Source: Ohtaekwangia kribbensis (GTDB lineage: Bacteria; Bacteroidota; Bacteroidia; Cytophagales; Cyclobacteriaceae). Taken from it: a stretch of 64,000 nt of DNA. The DNA is taken from positions 372,001-436,000 of the forward strand of contig NZ_JBHTKA010000016.1 in the NCBI RefSeq assembly GCF_042676245.1, read 5' to 3'. Positions 35,953 to 44,914 of this stretch are shown here, piece by piece. The number at the start of each line of letters is the position of its first letter. Positions within the stretch are counted from its first letter, which is position 1. A model generated the notes under the pieces. That model made no database searches, was not told the DNA's origin, and saw nothing but the letters and a program-made list of their open reading frames with translations. The position numbers and the translations under genes were made by a program.

Positions 35953-36032
35953 AAAGCTACGAGCTTCTAGCTGCCAGACGATTTCTTTTTAATGATATGA
36001 TTTCTGCTGGTGGCTGCGTTTTGTCGAAGATT

Positions 36033-36131
36033 TGCCTTTTTCCAGAGACGGGTAGCCTGAAGCCGGCAGCTATTATTACATTTGCACGAGCCTGCCTTTT
36101 TCTAGCAGCTAGTAGCTGGAAGCCAGCAGCT
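36033..36131 (+). repeat. Pair of imperfect ~39-bp direct repeats, period 60 bp
   Basis: Copies at 36033-36071 and 36093-36131, each running from TGCCTTTTTC through to GAAGCC-GCAGCT, with about three-quarters identity by eye. A related fragment (GAGCTTCTAGCTGCCAG) lies at 35960-35978. The GCTxGAAGCxxGCAGCT core looks like a dispersed intergenic repeat family. It lies between RhaT and the 7TM receptor gene. Confidence 0.6.
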
Positions 36132-36144
36132 CTTTTCAATCTTT

Positions 36145-38091
36145 ATGAACGTAAACACGTGCACACGTAAACACCTAAACACGTTTCTTCTCCTCGCGTG
36201 GTTGTTGCTACTGTATGGCGGCAGTGTTCGTGCGCAGGAAATTTTCGAGGTGGACGATAGTTATATCGAACGCAACTTCATGCCGTATGAGTTGGAGTAC
36301 TACCTGGATACAACCAATACGCTTTCATTTTTTCAGATTTCTTCGAACAATTTTTCGAACCGGTTTCAACAGCATCCGGATTATCATAATCAGGACTTTA
36401 AACCGAACGCTTCGTATTGGATACGCTTACCCATTCACCATAAAAAAAGTAGTAAGGTTTGGTTGCTTGAATTTTACGATCAGACTATAGATTACATCGA
36501 AGCGTATGTGCCGCAGGAGAATGGTTCGTACCGAAATATACTCATGGGCGATAATCAGCCCTTTACACAGCGTAACATACGACATAAGAATTTTGAGATT
36601 GTATTGGATATAAAGTCTGATACGGTCATGTACTATTACTTTAATGTTCGCTCGCATGAGTTTGCTGATATACGTATTGCCTTCCGCTCGGTAGACCGGT
36701 TTATATACTATGCGCTCAACGAGTATTTTCTCTTCGGTACATTCTACGGAATGATCCTCATCATCAGTCTGTATAATCTACTGGTATTCCTTGCGATCCG
36801 TGAGATCAAGAATATATACTATATTATTTATATTCTAAGTGTAGCTGCGTATGCGATGAGCTATGATGGCATCGGGTTTCAATATCTCTGGCCCCGGCAT
36901 CCCGAGTGGAATAATTATGCCGTTGGTGTAACGTTGTTTTCAGTTATCGTGTGGGGATTGATCTTTACCAGACGTTTCCTGCGCACCCATGCCAATGCAC
37001 CACGACTGGATATAGCGTTGAAGTGGATGATCGTGATTCGTTCTGTGTGGTTCCTGGTGGAGTTGTTTTTCCTGCCGCAGTTACTAACCTATCGCAACAT
37101 TGAGATCATTCCGCTTTCGCTGATTTTTTATACCGGTATAAAAGTATGGAAGCGCGGTTACAGACCTGCGCGATTCTTTGTAATTGCCTATGGTATATTG
37201 TTTACCGGATTCTTTATCCGTACCCTGGTATATTTCAATGTGCTGCCGTTCACAACGCCTTTGCATTATAGTCTGCACTTCAGCTTTGTATTGGAGATGT
37301 TGTTCCTGACGTTTGCATTGGGCGACAGGATCAGGATTCTGAAAGACATGCGCGATCGTGCCTTGAAGAGAATCATTCACCAGCATGAAGTAAACATGCA
37401 GTTGAAAGACAAGGTAAACCGCGAGCTCGAACAAAAAGTACACGAGCGTACGCTGGAGTTGAATGAAAAGAATCAGGAGTTGGAAGAGACGAACGCCAAG
37501 CTCGAGCGGCAGTCTTTCGAGATCAATCAGATTAACTCCATGCTCGATCTTGATAACTGGAAGCTGAAGAACAGTATCAAGGAAGTATTGAACGAACGTC
37601 TCATGGAAAAGACGATGGACTATAGCCAGTTTAAGACACTATATCCGGATACCCTGGCCTGTTACCGCTTCCTGGAAAATCTGAAATGGACCAAAGGCTT
37701 CCATTGCCGTAAGTGCGATAACGAAAAGTATTTTGATGGGGCCCAGAAGTTTTCCAGGCGATGCACCCGTTGTGGGTACAATGAGTCTATCACTGCCTAT
37801 ACTATATTTCACAGTCTCAAGTTTCCGATCGAAAAGGCTTTTTACATCGCCTACCTTACCGTTGTCGGTCATAAAGATTACACGCTGGAGAACCTGGCCG
37901 AGCAACTCGACCTGCGGGTAAATACGCTCTGGGGTTTCCGGCATAAAGTTGCCGATCGCATCAGCGAACTCGAAAAGAAAGGTCACAAGCCAAACGCTTC
38001 ACGATGGGAGGAGGTAATTCTGTTGCCGGAGTCCAACGGCAAGGCATCCGGCAAATCTAGTTCCGGCAAAGTGGCAAAGCCGGTGGCCTGA
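36145..38091 (+). CDS. 7TM-DISM receptor fused to an IS1595-type transposase zinc-ribbon/HTH domain
   Basis: 648 residues: signal peptide ending SVRAQ; an extracellular DISMED2-like sensor (about 38-165, YWIRLPIHHKKSSKVWLLEF); seven membrane helices (about 185-395, starting YFLFGTFYGMILIISLYNLL); a coiled coil (about 405-480, rich in EL-EK); then a cytoplasmic C-terminus with a C4 zinc ribbon CRKC (521-524) and CTRCGYNES (540-548), a segment TAYTIFHSLKFPIEKAFYIAYL and a helix-turn-helix LAEQLDLRVNTLWGFRHKV. The last 110 residues match the zinc-ribbon and HTH part of IS1595-family transposases, without the DDE catalytic domain. No kinase or guanylate-cyclase domain is present. The arrangement suggests a membrane-tethered sensor that binds DNA directly. 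It has no flanking inverted repeats. Confidence 0.85.
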   Translation: MNVNTCTRKHLNTFLLLAWLLLLYGGSVRAQEIFEVDDSYIERNFMPYELEYYLDTTNTLSFFQISSNNFSNRFQQHPDYHNQDFKPNASYWIRLPIHHKKSSKVWLLEFYDQTIDYIEAYVPQENGSYRNILMGDNQPFTQRNIRHKNFEIVLDIKSDTVMYYYFNVRSHEFADIRIAFRSVDRFIYYALNEYFLFGTFYGMILIISLYNLLVFLAIREIKNIYYIIYILSVAAYAMSYDGIGFQYLWPRHPEWNNYAVGVTLFSVIVWGLIFTRRFLRTHANAPRLDIALKWMIVIRSVWFLVELFFLPQLLTYRNIEIIPLSLIFYTGIKVWKRGYRPARFFVIAYGILFTGFFIRTLVYFNVLPFTTPLHYSLHFSFVLEMLFLTFALGDRIRILKDMRDRALKRIIHQHEVNMQLKDKVNRELEQKVHERTLELNEKNQELEETNAKLERQSFEINQINSMLDLDNWKLKNSIKEVLNERLMEKTMDYSQFKTLYPDTLACYRFLENLKWTKGFHCRKCDNEKYFDGAQKFSRRCTRCGYNESITAYTIFHSLKFPIEKAFYIAYLTVVGHKDYTLENLAEQLDLRVNTLWGFRHKVADRISELEKKGHKPNASRWEEVILLPESNGKASGKSSSGKVAKPVA

Positions 38092-38511
38092 CAGTGACAA
38101 AAGTTTAATGGTAATCGCTATACTAACGCAAAACAGCTCCCGGACTTCTCAGCTTCCCGACTTTTTCACCGTCCACCAAGGATCTGCTCTCTTTATTGTA
38201 TAACTCCCATCTCAAATTCTGGGTAGAGACGAGGCGAACTTTCGGGTTCACTTTTTTATGAATTCGGTAGTCAACTTCTCACCCATAAAATGGGAGCATC
38301 CATTCCGTTGTTTTTATTCTGGAAAAGACGATTCATTATTCTACAAATAATCCATGGAATCGTTTGAAATCAATGTTTTTTATCTGGAAAAAACAACACG
38401 CGAAAACATTCCTGTAACGATTGCAATTGGTCTCATTTTTTAGAAAATCTTCTGGCAAGAGCTTGACATGTATAAAATTCGGCTCTGCGAAACCAACTAA
38501 AACGCAAGTCT
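38092..38511. other. 420-bp intergenic region upstream of the beta-glucan SusC
   Basis: No gene is supported; a small frame at 38421 overlaps the SusC start and is not convincing. The region should contain the promoter and control sites of the operon. Two similar short elements, TTTTTATTCTGGAAAAGACG at 38311-38330 and TTTTTTATCTGGAAAAAACA at 38376-38395, about 65 bp apart, are candidate regulator sites. Confidence 0.45.
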
Positions 38512-41500
38512 ATGATCAGAAAATTACTATTTACGGTGCTGTTGCACAGTTTGTTGCTAACAACAGTCTGGGCCCAAGACAGACAAGTAAGCGGAAAGGT
38601 GACAGCCGCTGAAGATGGCACATCGTTACCGGGAGTAAATATTGTTGTTCAGGGAACAACAAAGGGTACGACTACAGATGCTGAAGGTAATTACACCATT
38701 CAGCTTGGTCCCTCAGAGAATACATTGGTTTTTACGTTTGTAGGTTTTACAACCATCACGGAAACGGTTGGCGACAGAACGGTGATCGATGTAGTGATGG
38801 GCTCTGATATAACTTCACTTGGTGAGGTCGTTGTGATTGGTTATGGTGTTGCGAAGAAATCGGATGTTACCGGTGCTGTGGCTACAGTAAAGGCGGAAGA
38901 TCTCAACAAGATCCCTTCGTCAACAGCGGCAGAAGCATTGCAAGGTAAAGTTGCCGGTGTACAGGTAACGACCAACGGTACCCCTGGAAGCGCACCGACT
39001 ATACGCGTACGCGGATTGGGTTCGGTAAGCTCCCGCGTTGAACCGCTCTATGTAGTGGACGGAGTATTGGTAGATGACATCAGCTTCCTGGGAAGCAACG
39101 ACATCGAGTCCATGAACATTCTTAAAGATGCATCGGCATCCGCTATATATGGTATACGTGCATCCAACGGTGTAGTAATTATTCAGACCAAGCGCGGCAA
39201 GAACGAGCAACCGCGCATAGCATATTCCGGCTATGGAGGTGTACAAACGCCAATCAACATGGTTGATATGGCCAACGGTTCACAGTATATAGAATTGTTG
39301 AATGAGAAGGATGCTATAGCAGCAAGCCGCAACGGAACAACGTTCACACCACGTGATGCTTCCGCATATCCTTACTCAACAGATTGGTATGACGAAATTT
39401 TAAGAAGCGGTGCTTCGATTCAAAGCCACGATCTGAGCGTAACTGGTGGAACTGAGAAGAGCGTATATGCCATGGGTGGTAGCTTCTTTAAACAAGAAGG
39501 TTTAGCGGGCGGTACAGATTACAGACGTCTTAACCTCAGGACAAATGTAGAATCGAACGTTACTAAATTTTTGAAAATTGGTGTAAACGCAAACCTTTCA
39601 AATTTCAAATCGAATAATGCTCCCGCATCTTTGTTTACCGGAGCTTATATAGCACCTCCGGCTATACCCGTTCGTATAGATGAAAATACATTCGCCAGTC
39701 CACAGGCGTTTGGTGATTTTGCAAACCCTGCTGCGTCACAATACTATAACAATGATAAAACGAAAGGTATACGTTTAGTAGGCGCTGTGTTTGCAGACGT
39801 TACCCTGATGAAAGGCCTGACTTTCAAAACGGCTTATGGCGTTGATGGAAGCTATAGTCAGAATACAAAATACGTTCCTCCGTACTTTGTCTCTTCAACA
39901 CAACGTGATACAACCAAAACGTTGACACGCAAAATAGATAACTACTTCAGTTACTATTGGGACAATACACTTACCTACGATTTCACGGTGAATTCAGATC
40001 ACCACTTTACATTGCTCGCAGGTATGAACGCACAGCAGCAACAGTACTACTATATGGAAGGTAAACGCCAGGGTGTTGATAACTTTGGAGAGAATACATG
40101 GTACTTCAAATTAAGTGAGAGCGGTAACGATGGATCTATAACCGATGATGGCTATAGAATCAGAGCTTTCTCATACTTTGGTAGATTAAGCTATGCTTTC
40201 AGAGAGAAGTATCTCTTAACGGCAACCTTGCGCAGAGATGGTACTTCTGTATTTGAAGAAGGAAACCGTTACGATTACTTTCCGTCAGTAGGTTTGGGTT
40301 GGGTAATTTCCAACGAATCATTCATGGACAACCAGGAAATATTCCAGTTCCTAAAAGTACGTGCAAGCTGGGGTAAGATGGGTAACAACCGTATACCTGC
40401 ATCTACAGTTGTAAATTATACTTCAACGGGTGGAGCGTATAGTCCTGTATTCGGTGGAACAATTCAACCAGGTGAGAGTATTACCATCATAGCACCTGAT
40501 AATTTACTTTGGGAGTATACCAAAGAAGTTGATTTGGCTGTTGAAGGTTACGTGTTAAAGAACCGCCTCAACTTTGAGATCGACTACTACAATCGTAAAA
40601 CATCCAATGCTATTTTCCCGGTTACGGTTAACGGTGTGTTCGGAACATCGAACAGAGATTACCTCGATAATAATGCAGATGTTGTTAACCGCGGTGTAGA
40701 AGTTGCCCTGAACTGGAAAGATGAAGTGGGTGATTTCAAATATGGTATCGGTGGCGTTTTTGCTTACAACCAAAACAAGGTTGACGCACTGAAGCCCGGA
40801 ACTGTAGGTATATATGGCGGTTATGTAAACGTAACACCAACAACCTATACTGTTGTAGGACACAGCGTAGGTGAATTCTATGGACGCAAAGTGATTGGCA
40901 TTTTCCAGAATACATCTGAAATTGAAAGCTATACTTCTTCTAACGGAACTGTAATTCAGCCCAATGCAAAACCTGGTGATTTTAAATACCAGGATAGTAA
41001 TGATGATGGACAGATCAGCGATAAAGATCGTGTTTTCCTGGGATCAGCTATTCCAAAGTATAACTTTGGTATAAATCTGTATGGTGCTTATAAAGGCTTC
41101 GACATCACGATAGACCTGTATGCACAAGGCGGAAATAAAATTTACAACGCGAAACGCTATCGCCAGATTGGTAACGAAAACTATGACCTCGATTTCTATG
41201 AGAATCGTTGGCATGGAGAAGGTACTTCCAACAGCTATCCGTCAGCAGATCTTTCTGCAGATGCTAACAAGCAAGCTAACTCATGGTACCTGGAATCTGG
41301 TAACTTCTTCAAAGTCCGCAACATTCAAATCGGCTATACAATACCGGCAGAAACAACTTCGCGCATCGGTATATCCAAGATTAGAATATATGCGAACGCA
41401 GCGAACCCATTGGTATCATTCAAATACAATGGTTTCTCTCCTGAGATACCAACCGCAGTTCCTGGTGTAAATCAACAGAATACTACAAACATCACCAGTC

Positions 41501-41568
41501 AGGGTATAGATAACAATGTATATCCGATGGCTGCTACGTACAACTTTGGTGTTAATATCAGTTTATAG
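38512..41568 (+). CDS. SusC/RagA TonB-dependent receptor (beta-glucan locus)
   Basis: 1018 residues. Signal peptide MIRKLLFTVLLHSLLLTTVWAQ cut here; then the carboxypeptidase-like regulatory domain (VSGKVTAAEDGTSLPGVN), the plug with LGEVVVIGYGVAKKSDVTG and the SusC signature ILKDASASAIYGIRASNGV, and the barrel ending AATYNFGVNISL. It has no STN domain, unlike the receptor at 14.1 kb, so control is not through FecR. It is followed 14 bases later by its SusD partner, then by a glycoamylase-family enzyme and a GH3 beta-glucosidase, which points to import of beta-glucan oligosaccharides. Confidence 0.95.
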   Translation: MIRKLLFTVLLHSLLLTTVWAQDRQVSGKVTAAEDGTSLPGVNIVVQGTTKGTTTDAEGNYTIQLGPSENTLVFTFVGFTTITETVGDRTVIDVVMGSDITSLGEVVVIGYGVAKKSDVTGAVATVKAEDLNKIPSSTAAEALQGKVAGVQVTTNGTPGSAPTIRVRGLGSVSSRVEPLYVVDGVLVDDISFLGSNDIESMNILKDASASAIYGIRASNGVVIIQTKRGKNEQPRIAYSGYGGVQTPINMVDMANGSQYIELLNEKDAIAASRNGTTFTPRDASAYPYSTDWYDEILRSGASIQSHDLSVTGGTEKSVYAMGGSFFKQEGLAGGTDYRRLNLRTNVESNVTKFLKIGVNANLSNFKSNNAPASLFTGAYIAPPAIPVRIDENTFASPQAFGDFANPAASQYYNNDKTKGIRLVGAVFADVTLMKGLTFKTAYGVDGSYSQNTKYVPPYFVSSTQRDTTKTLTRKIDNYFSYYWDNTLTYDFTVNSDHHFTLLAGMNAQQQQYYYMEGKRQGVDNFGENTWYFKLSESGNDGSITDDGYRIRAFSYFGRLSYAFREKYLLTATLRRDGTSVFEEGNRYDYFPSVGLGWVISNESFMDNQEIFQFLKVRASWGKMGNNRIPASTVVNYTSTGGAYSPVFGGTIQPGESITIIAPDNLLWEYTKEVDLAVEGYVLKNRLNFEIDYYNRKTSNAIFPVTVNGVFGTSNRDYLDNNADVVNRGVEVALNWKDEVGDFKYGIGGVFAYNQNKVDALKPGTVGIYGGYVNVTPTTYTVVGHSVGEFYGRKVIGIFQNTSEIESYTSSNGTVIQPNAKPGDFKYQDSNDDGQISDKDRVFLGSAIPKYNFGINLYGAYKGFDITIDLYAQGGNKIYNAKRYRQIGNENYDLDFYENRWHGEGTSNSYPSADLSADANKQANSWYLESGNFFKVRNIQIGYTIPAETTSRIGISKIRIYANAANPLVSFKYNGFSPEIPTAVPGVNQQNTTNITSQGIDNNVYPMAATYNFGVNISL

Positions 41569-41582
41569 TAAAGAGTATAAAG

Positions 41583-43040
41583 ATGAAAAAGCATATAATT
41601 TTTTTAGTAGTAATACTGATACTCCTGACGCCATTTGGCTGCAGTGATTATCTGGATGTAGATGCAGAAGCTGTGAAGCCAAGCGATGAATTTTTCCAGA
41701 CGGAAGAAGATGCAGTGTCTGCCGTGAACGCGATCTACGCACGTATGCGCACATGGCCTATGGTGGCATTTGCGTATGTAATTATGCAGGAGATCACTTC
41801 TGATAATTCAATCAAGGGAAGTGCACAAGGTGATGCATCCTTCATCAACGACTTTGATAAGTTTACTTTCACATCGACACAAGGTACGATTACGGATTAT
41901 TGGAACGGTCGTTATGAAGGTATAAATCTGAGCAACCAGGTGTTGAGTAACGTTCCGGACATCGAAATGAATGAGACACTCAAAGCACGCCTGTTGGCTG
42001 AGGCTAAATTTACCCGCGCTTTGTTTTACTTCGACTTGGTACGTGCGTTTGGAGATGTACCGATGCCAACGTCAGTTGATAACGTACTCGAAGCCTCTAC
42101 CGTACGCACTCCGAAGGATGAAGTATACGCACAGATCATTCAGGATCTGACAGAAGCTATTGATGTACTGCCAGAGAGTTATGACGCTGCCAATCTGGGC
42201 CGTGCAACAAAAGGTGCTGCTCGCGGTATACTGGCAAAAGTATATCTGTACAGAGGCGAATGGGACAAAGTACTTGAACAAACATCAGCGATCATCAGCT
42301 CGAATCGTTATGGATTGGAAGACAACTTCTATAATGTATTCCGTATACCGTATGAAAATGGTAAAGAATCATTGTTCGAAATTCAGGCTTCAGCGATAGC
42401 TGGTAATGCTGATATCAGCAACAGCCAGCACTCACAAGTACAAGGTGTACGCGGTACTAACGGATTTGGCTGGGGTTTCAATATACCTTCGGATGATCTG
42501 GCAGCAGCATTTGATGCAGCCGGAGATGAGGTGCGTAAAAAAGTTACCATCCTGTTTAAAGGCGATGTTACACAAGATGGTGACCTGATTGAAGGCGTTA
42601 ATGCAGGTGAACTCGAAGGAGTAAATATACCTCGCTACAATGGTAAGTCTTATGTACCTCGTAACAGACAAATAAATGGTGTGAACGAAGGTTCCGAGCA
42701 AAACATCCGCGTGTTGCGTTATGCTGAAATATTGTTGATCGATGCGGAAGCGAAAGCACAAAAGGGAGATGTATCAGGTGCTGCTACATCCTTAAACCTG
42801 GTGAGAGAACGCGTAGAGCTTGATCCTATTGATGCGCCTACGGTACAGGATATATGGAACGAACGCAGACTTGAACTTGCTATGGAAGGCGATCGCTTTT
42901 ATGATCTTGTGCGTACCGGTCAGGCAGCAACTGTGCTGGGGCCGCAGGGATTTGTAACAGGCAAGAATGAAGTGTTCCCGGTTCCGCAGGTAATGATTGA
43001 CGTTACGAACGGAGCCATCCAACAGAATAACGGATATTAA
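41583..43040 (+). CDS. SusD/RagB family lipoprotein (beta-glucan locus)
   Basis: 485 residues with lipobox PFGC (Cys20) and SDYLDVD. SusD helices: AVSAVNAIYARMRTW, LLAEAKFTRALFYFDLVRAFGDVP (the conserved A-x-F-x-RA-x-x-YF-LV motif), GAARGILAKVYLYRGEWDKV, VLRYAEILLIDAEAKAQKGD, and the C-terminal WNERRLELAMEGDRFYDLVRTG. It sits 14 bases after SusC. It is expected to hold the glucan oligosaccharide over the SusC pore at the cell surface. Confidence 0.95.
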   Translation: MKKHIIFLVVILILLTPFGCSDYLDVDAEAVKPSDEFFQTEEDAVSAVNAIYARMRTWPMVAFAYVIMQEITSDNSIKGSAQGDASFINDFDKFTFTSTQGTITDYWNGRYEGINLSNQVLSNVPDIEMNETLKARLLAEAKFTRALFYFDLVRAFGDVPMPTSVDNVLEASTVRTPKDEVYAQIIQDLTEAIDVLPESYDAANLGRATKGAARGILAKVYLYRGEWDKVLEQTSAIISSNRYGLEDNFYNVFRIPYENGKESLFEIQASAIAGNADISNSQHSQVQGVRGTNGFGWGFNIPSDDLAAAFDAAGDEVRKKVTILFKGDVTQDGDLIEGVNAGELEGVNIPRYNGKSYVPRNRQINGVNEGSEQNIRVLRYAEILLIDAEAKAQKGDVSGAATSLNLVRERVELDPIDAPTVQDIWNERRLELAMEGDRFYDLVRTGQAATVLGPQGFVTGKNEVFPVPQVMIDVTNGAIQQNNGY

Positions 43041-43070
43041 TAATACTTAGGTTTAGAGGTTAGTTTGGTT

Positions 43071-43099
43071 AGAGGTTTCCGGCTTGTCCGGAAGCCTCT
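43071..43099 (+). other. Hairpin between SusD and glycoamylase-family genes
   Basis: Arms AGAGGTTTCCGG and CCGGAAGCCTCT (11 of 12 pairs, five-base loop), followed by TTGGTTAT. It stands 31 bases after the SusD stop and may lower read-through or mark an RNA-processing site. Confidence 0.5.
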
Positions 43100-43119
43100 T
43101 TGGTTATCGTGAATTGAAA

Positions 43120-44766
43120 ATGATAAAAAATGCAATTGGTCTGTTGTTAGTAGGTCTGCTCGTAATAGCATGTAGCGGTAGTGATGACAAGGATATAGAT
43201 TTTCCGGATCCGCTTACCATCGAGTCGTGGACAATTGCAACGAAGGACGTTACACTTGCCAGTACAATTGCAGATATACCCTGCGATGATGTTGTAACCG
43301 AAATCACTTTCTCAGAAGCACTGAATCCATCCACGGTAAATACACAGAACTTTAAGATTACCGATGCAGCGGGAAATGCCATACCTGCCACAATTACGTT
43401 GCAGGAAAATAGAAAGGTTCTCATCACGGCGAGTAGTAAACTCAGCGATCTTTCTAAATATATGCTTACGGTTTCTACAGGTATTGCCGGAGTAAATGGG
43501 AGTACACTGAGTGAGCGAAGCCTTACATTTTATACCGCTATCGATGAGAGCCCTGATTTTCCTGTACTCTCCGATGATGAGCTTCTTACCCTCGTGCAGA
43601 AACAAACGTTTCGTTACTTCTGGGATTTAGCGGAGCCTTCCAGCGGCATGGCACGTGAGCGTAGTACTTCCGGTAATGTTGTTACCAGTGGAGGCTCGGG
43701 CTTCGGCATCATGGCCATCATTGTAGGAGTTGAACGCGGCTTTATCACACGTAGCGAAGGTATGCAACGCATGAACAAGATTGTAACCTTCCTGGAAAAT
43801 GCAGATCGTTTTCATGGTGCATGGTCACACTGGATTAATGGAAGCAACGGTACGGCTATACCTTTCAGTACGAAAGATGATGGTGGCGATCTGGTTGAAA
43901 CATCATTCCTCGTACAGGGATTGCTTACGTTCCGTCAATATTTGCAGGCATCCGATACATCGGGGAACAACCTGATCAATCGTATCAACACATTATGGAA
44001 AGATGTAGAGTGGGATTGGTATCGGAAGAGCAACGAAGAAGTTTTATACTGGCACTGGTCGTCCAATTATAATTGGGACATGAATTTCCCGATGTATGGT
44101 TACTTTGAAGAACAGATTACATATTTTCTCGCGGCTGCATCCCCAACGCATAGTATACCGAAGAGTGTATATACCAACGGTTACGGTCGCAATGGTGCAA
44201 TAAAGACAGGTGGAACACATTATGGATATACATTGCCATTGGGAACGCCTAGTCCGCTATTCTGGGTACATTATTCATATGTCGGCATGAATCCGAATTT
44301 CTCGGACGAGTTTGCAAATTACTGGCAACAGAATGTTAATGCTACGTTGATCAATCATGCTTACTGTGTATCGAATCCTAAAAAATATATAGGCTATAGC
44401 GATGCTTGCTGGGGATTGACATCGAGCGATAATTCAACCGGGTACGATGCCCATTCGCCTGCTAATGATGAAGGCGTAATTACACCCACCGCAGCTCTTT
44501 CTTCTTTTCCTTATACACCGGAAGAATCGATGAAGGCGTTGAAATTCTTTTACTATACGGTTGGTGACAGGCTGTGGGGGGACTATGGATTTTACGATGC
44601 GTTTAATCTTACCGAGGGCTGGACGGCAGATTCATACCTGGCGATTGATCAGGGACCGATCATCATTATGATTGAAAATTACAGAAGCGGATTGCTGTGG
44701 GATTTGTTTGAGTCAGCTCCCGAAGTACAGGCTGCACGTACAAAGCTTGGATTTACAAATAATTGA
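43120..44766 (+). CDS. Glycoamylase-family (GH144-like) lipoprotein, probable endo-beta-1,2-glucanase
   Basis: 548 residues from ATG 43120 (MIKNAIGLL). The frame opens earlier, but the extension runs into the hairpin. Lipobox IACS gives Cys18. An N-terminal Ig-like (Big_5-type) domain (about 45-135, ITFSEALNPSTVNTQNFKI) precedes the catalytic (alpha/alpha)6 domain. That starts FRYFWDLAEPSSGMARER and continues IVGVERGFITRSEGMQRM, HGAWSHWINGSNG, YNWDMNFPMYGYFEEQITY, GLTSSDNSTGYDAHSP and FNLTEGWTADSYLAIDQGP. This is the pfam glycoamylase family that contains the GH144 endo-beta-1,2-glucanases of Chitinophaga and relatives. The adjacent GH3 supports that assignment, but other beta-glucan specificities are known in the family. 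Confidence 0.88.
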   Translation: MIKNAIGLLLVGLLVIACSGSDDKDIDFPDPLTIESWTIATKDVTLASTIADIPCDDVVTEITFSEALNPSTVNTQNFKITDAAGNAIPATITLQENRKVLITASSKLSDLSKYMLTVSTGIAGVNGSTLSERSLTFYTAIDESPDFPVLSDDELLTLVQKQTFRYFWDLAEPSSGMARERSTSGNVVTSGGSGFGIMAIIVGVERGFITRSEGMQRMNKIVTFLENADRFHGAWSHWINGSNGTAIPFSTKDDGGDLVETSFLVQGLLTFRQYLQASDTSGNNLINRINTLWKDVEWDWYRKSNEEVLYWHWSSNYNWDMNFPMYGYFEEQITYFLAAASPTHSIPKSVYTNGYGRNGAIKTGGTHYGYTLPLGTPSPLFWVHYSYVGMNPNFSDEFANYWQQNVNATLINHAYCVSNPKKYIGYSDACWGLTSSDNSTGYDAHSPANDEGVITPTAALSSFPYTPEESMKALKFFYYTVGDRLWGDYGFYDAFNLTEGWTADSYLAIDQGPIIIMIENYRSGLLWDLFESAPEVQAARTKLGFTNN

Positions 44767-44777
44767 AATATAGTTGA

Positions 44778-44865
44778 CATGATGTGTGGAAATGGAACAT
44801 CATGCGGTAACAATATACTCCTGAGGAGGAGCCCCACCTTTAGCATAGTCTCTCCTTGAGAGACT
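44778..44865 (+). other. Two perfect stem-loops between the glycoamylase and GH3 genes
   Basis: Hairpin 1 (44778-44804) has arms CATGATGT / ACATCATG. Hairpin 2 (44847-44865) has arms AGTCTCTC / GAGAGACT around CTT. Between them is a short CTCCTGAGGAG palindrome. None is followed by a clean T-run, so they are more likely RNA-stability or processing elements than simple terminators. Confidence 0.5.
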
Positions 44866-44914
44866 TGCTGAGGTGTTACGAATGAATTTTGAAATGAAGG
44901 AATATTATAATGTT

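Noticed and set aside
36145..38091. An IS1595-family insertion sequence
   Set aside because: Only the zinc-ribbon/HTH part is present, in frame with a 7TM receptor, with no DDE domain, terminal inverted repeats or target duplication.
38421..38612. 63-residue plus-strand frame before the beta-glucan SusC
   Set aside because: It overlaps the signal peptide of SusC in another frame and has no recognisable protein features.
43084..43119. TTG start for the glycoamylase-family gene
   Set aside because: The extra residues are encoded by the intergenic hairpin and would precede a normal lipoprotein signal at ATG 43120.
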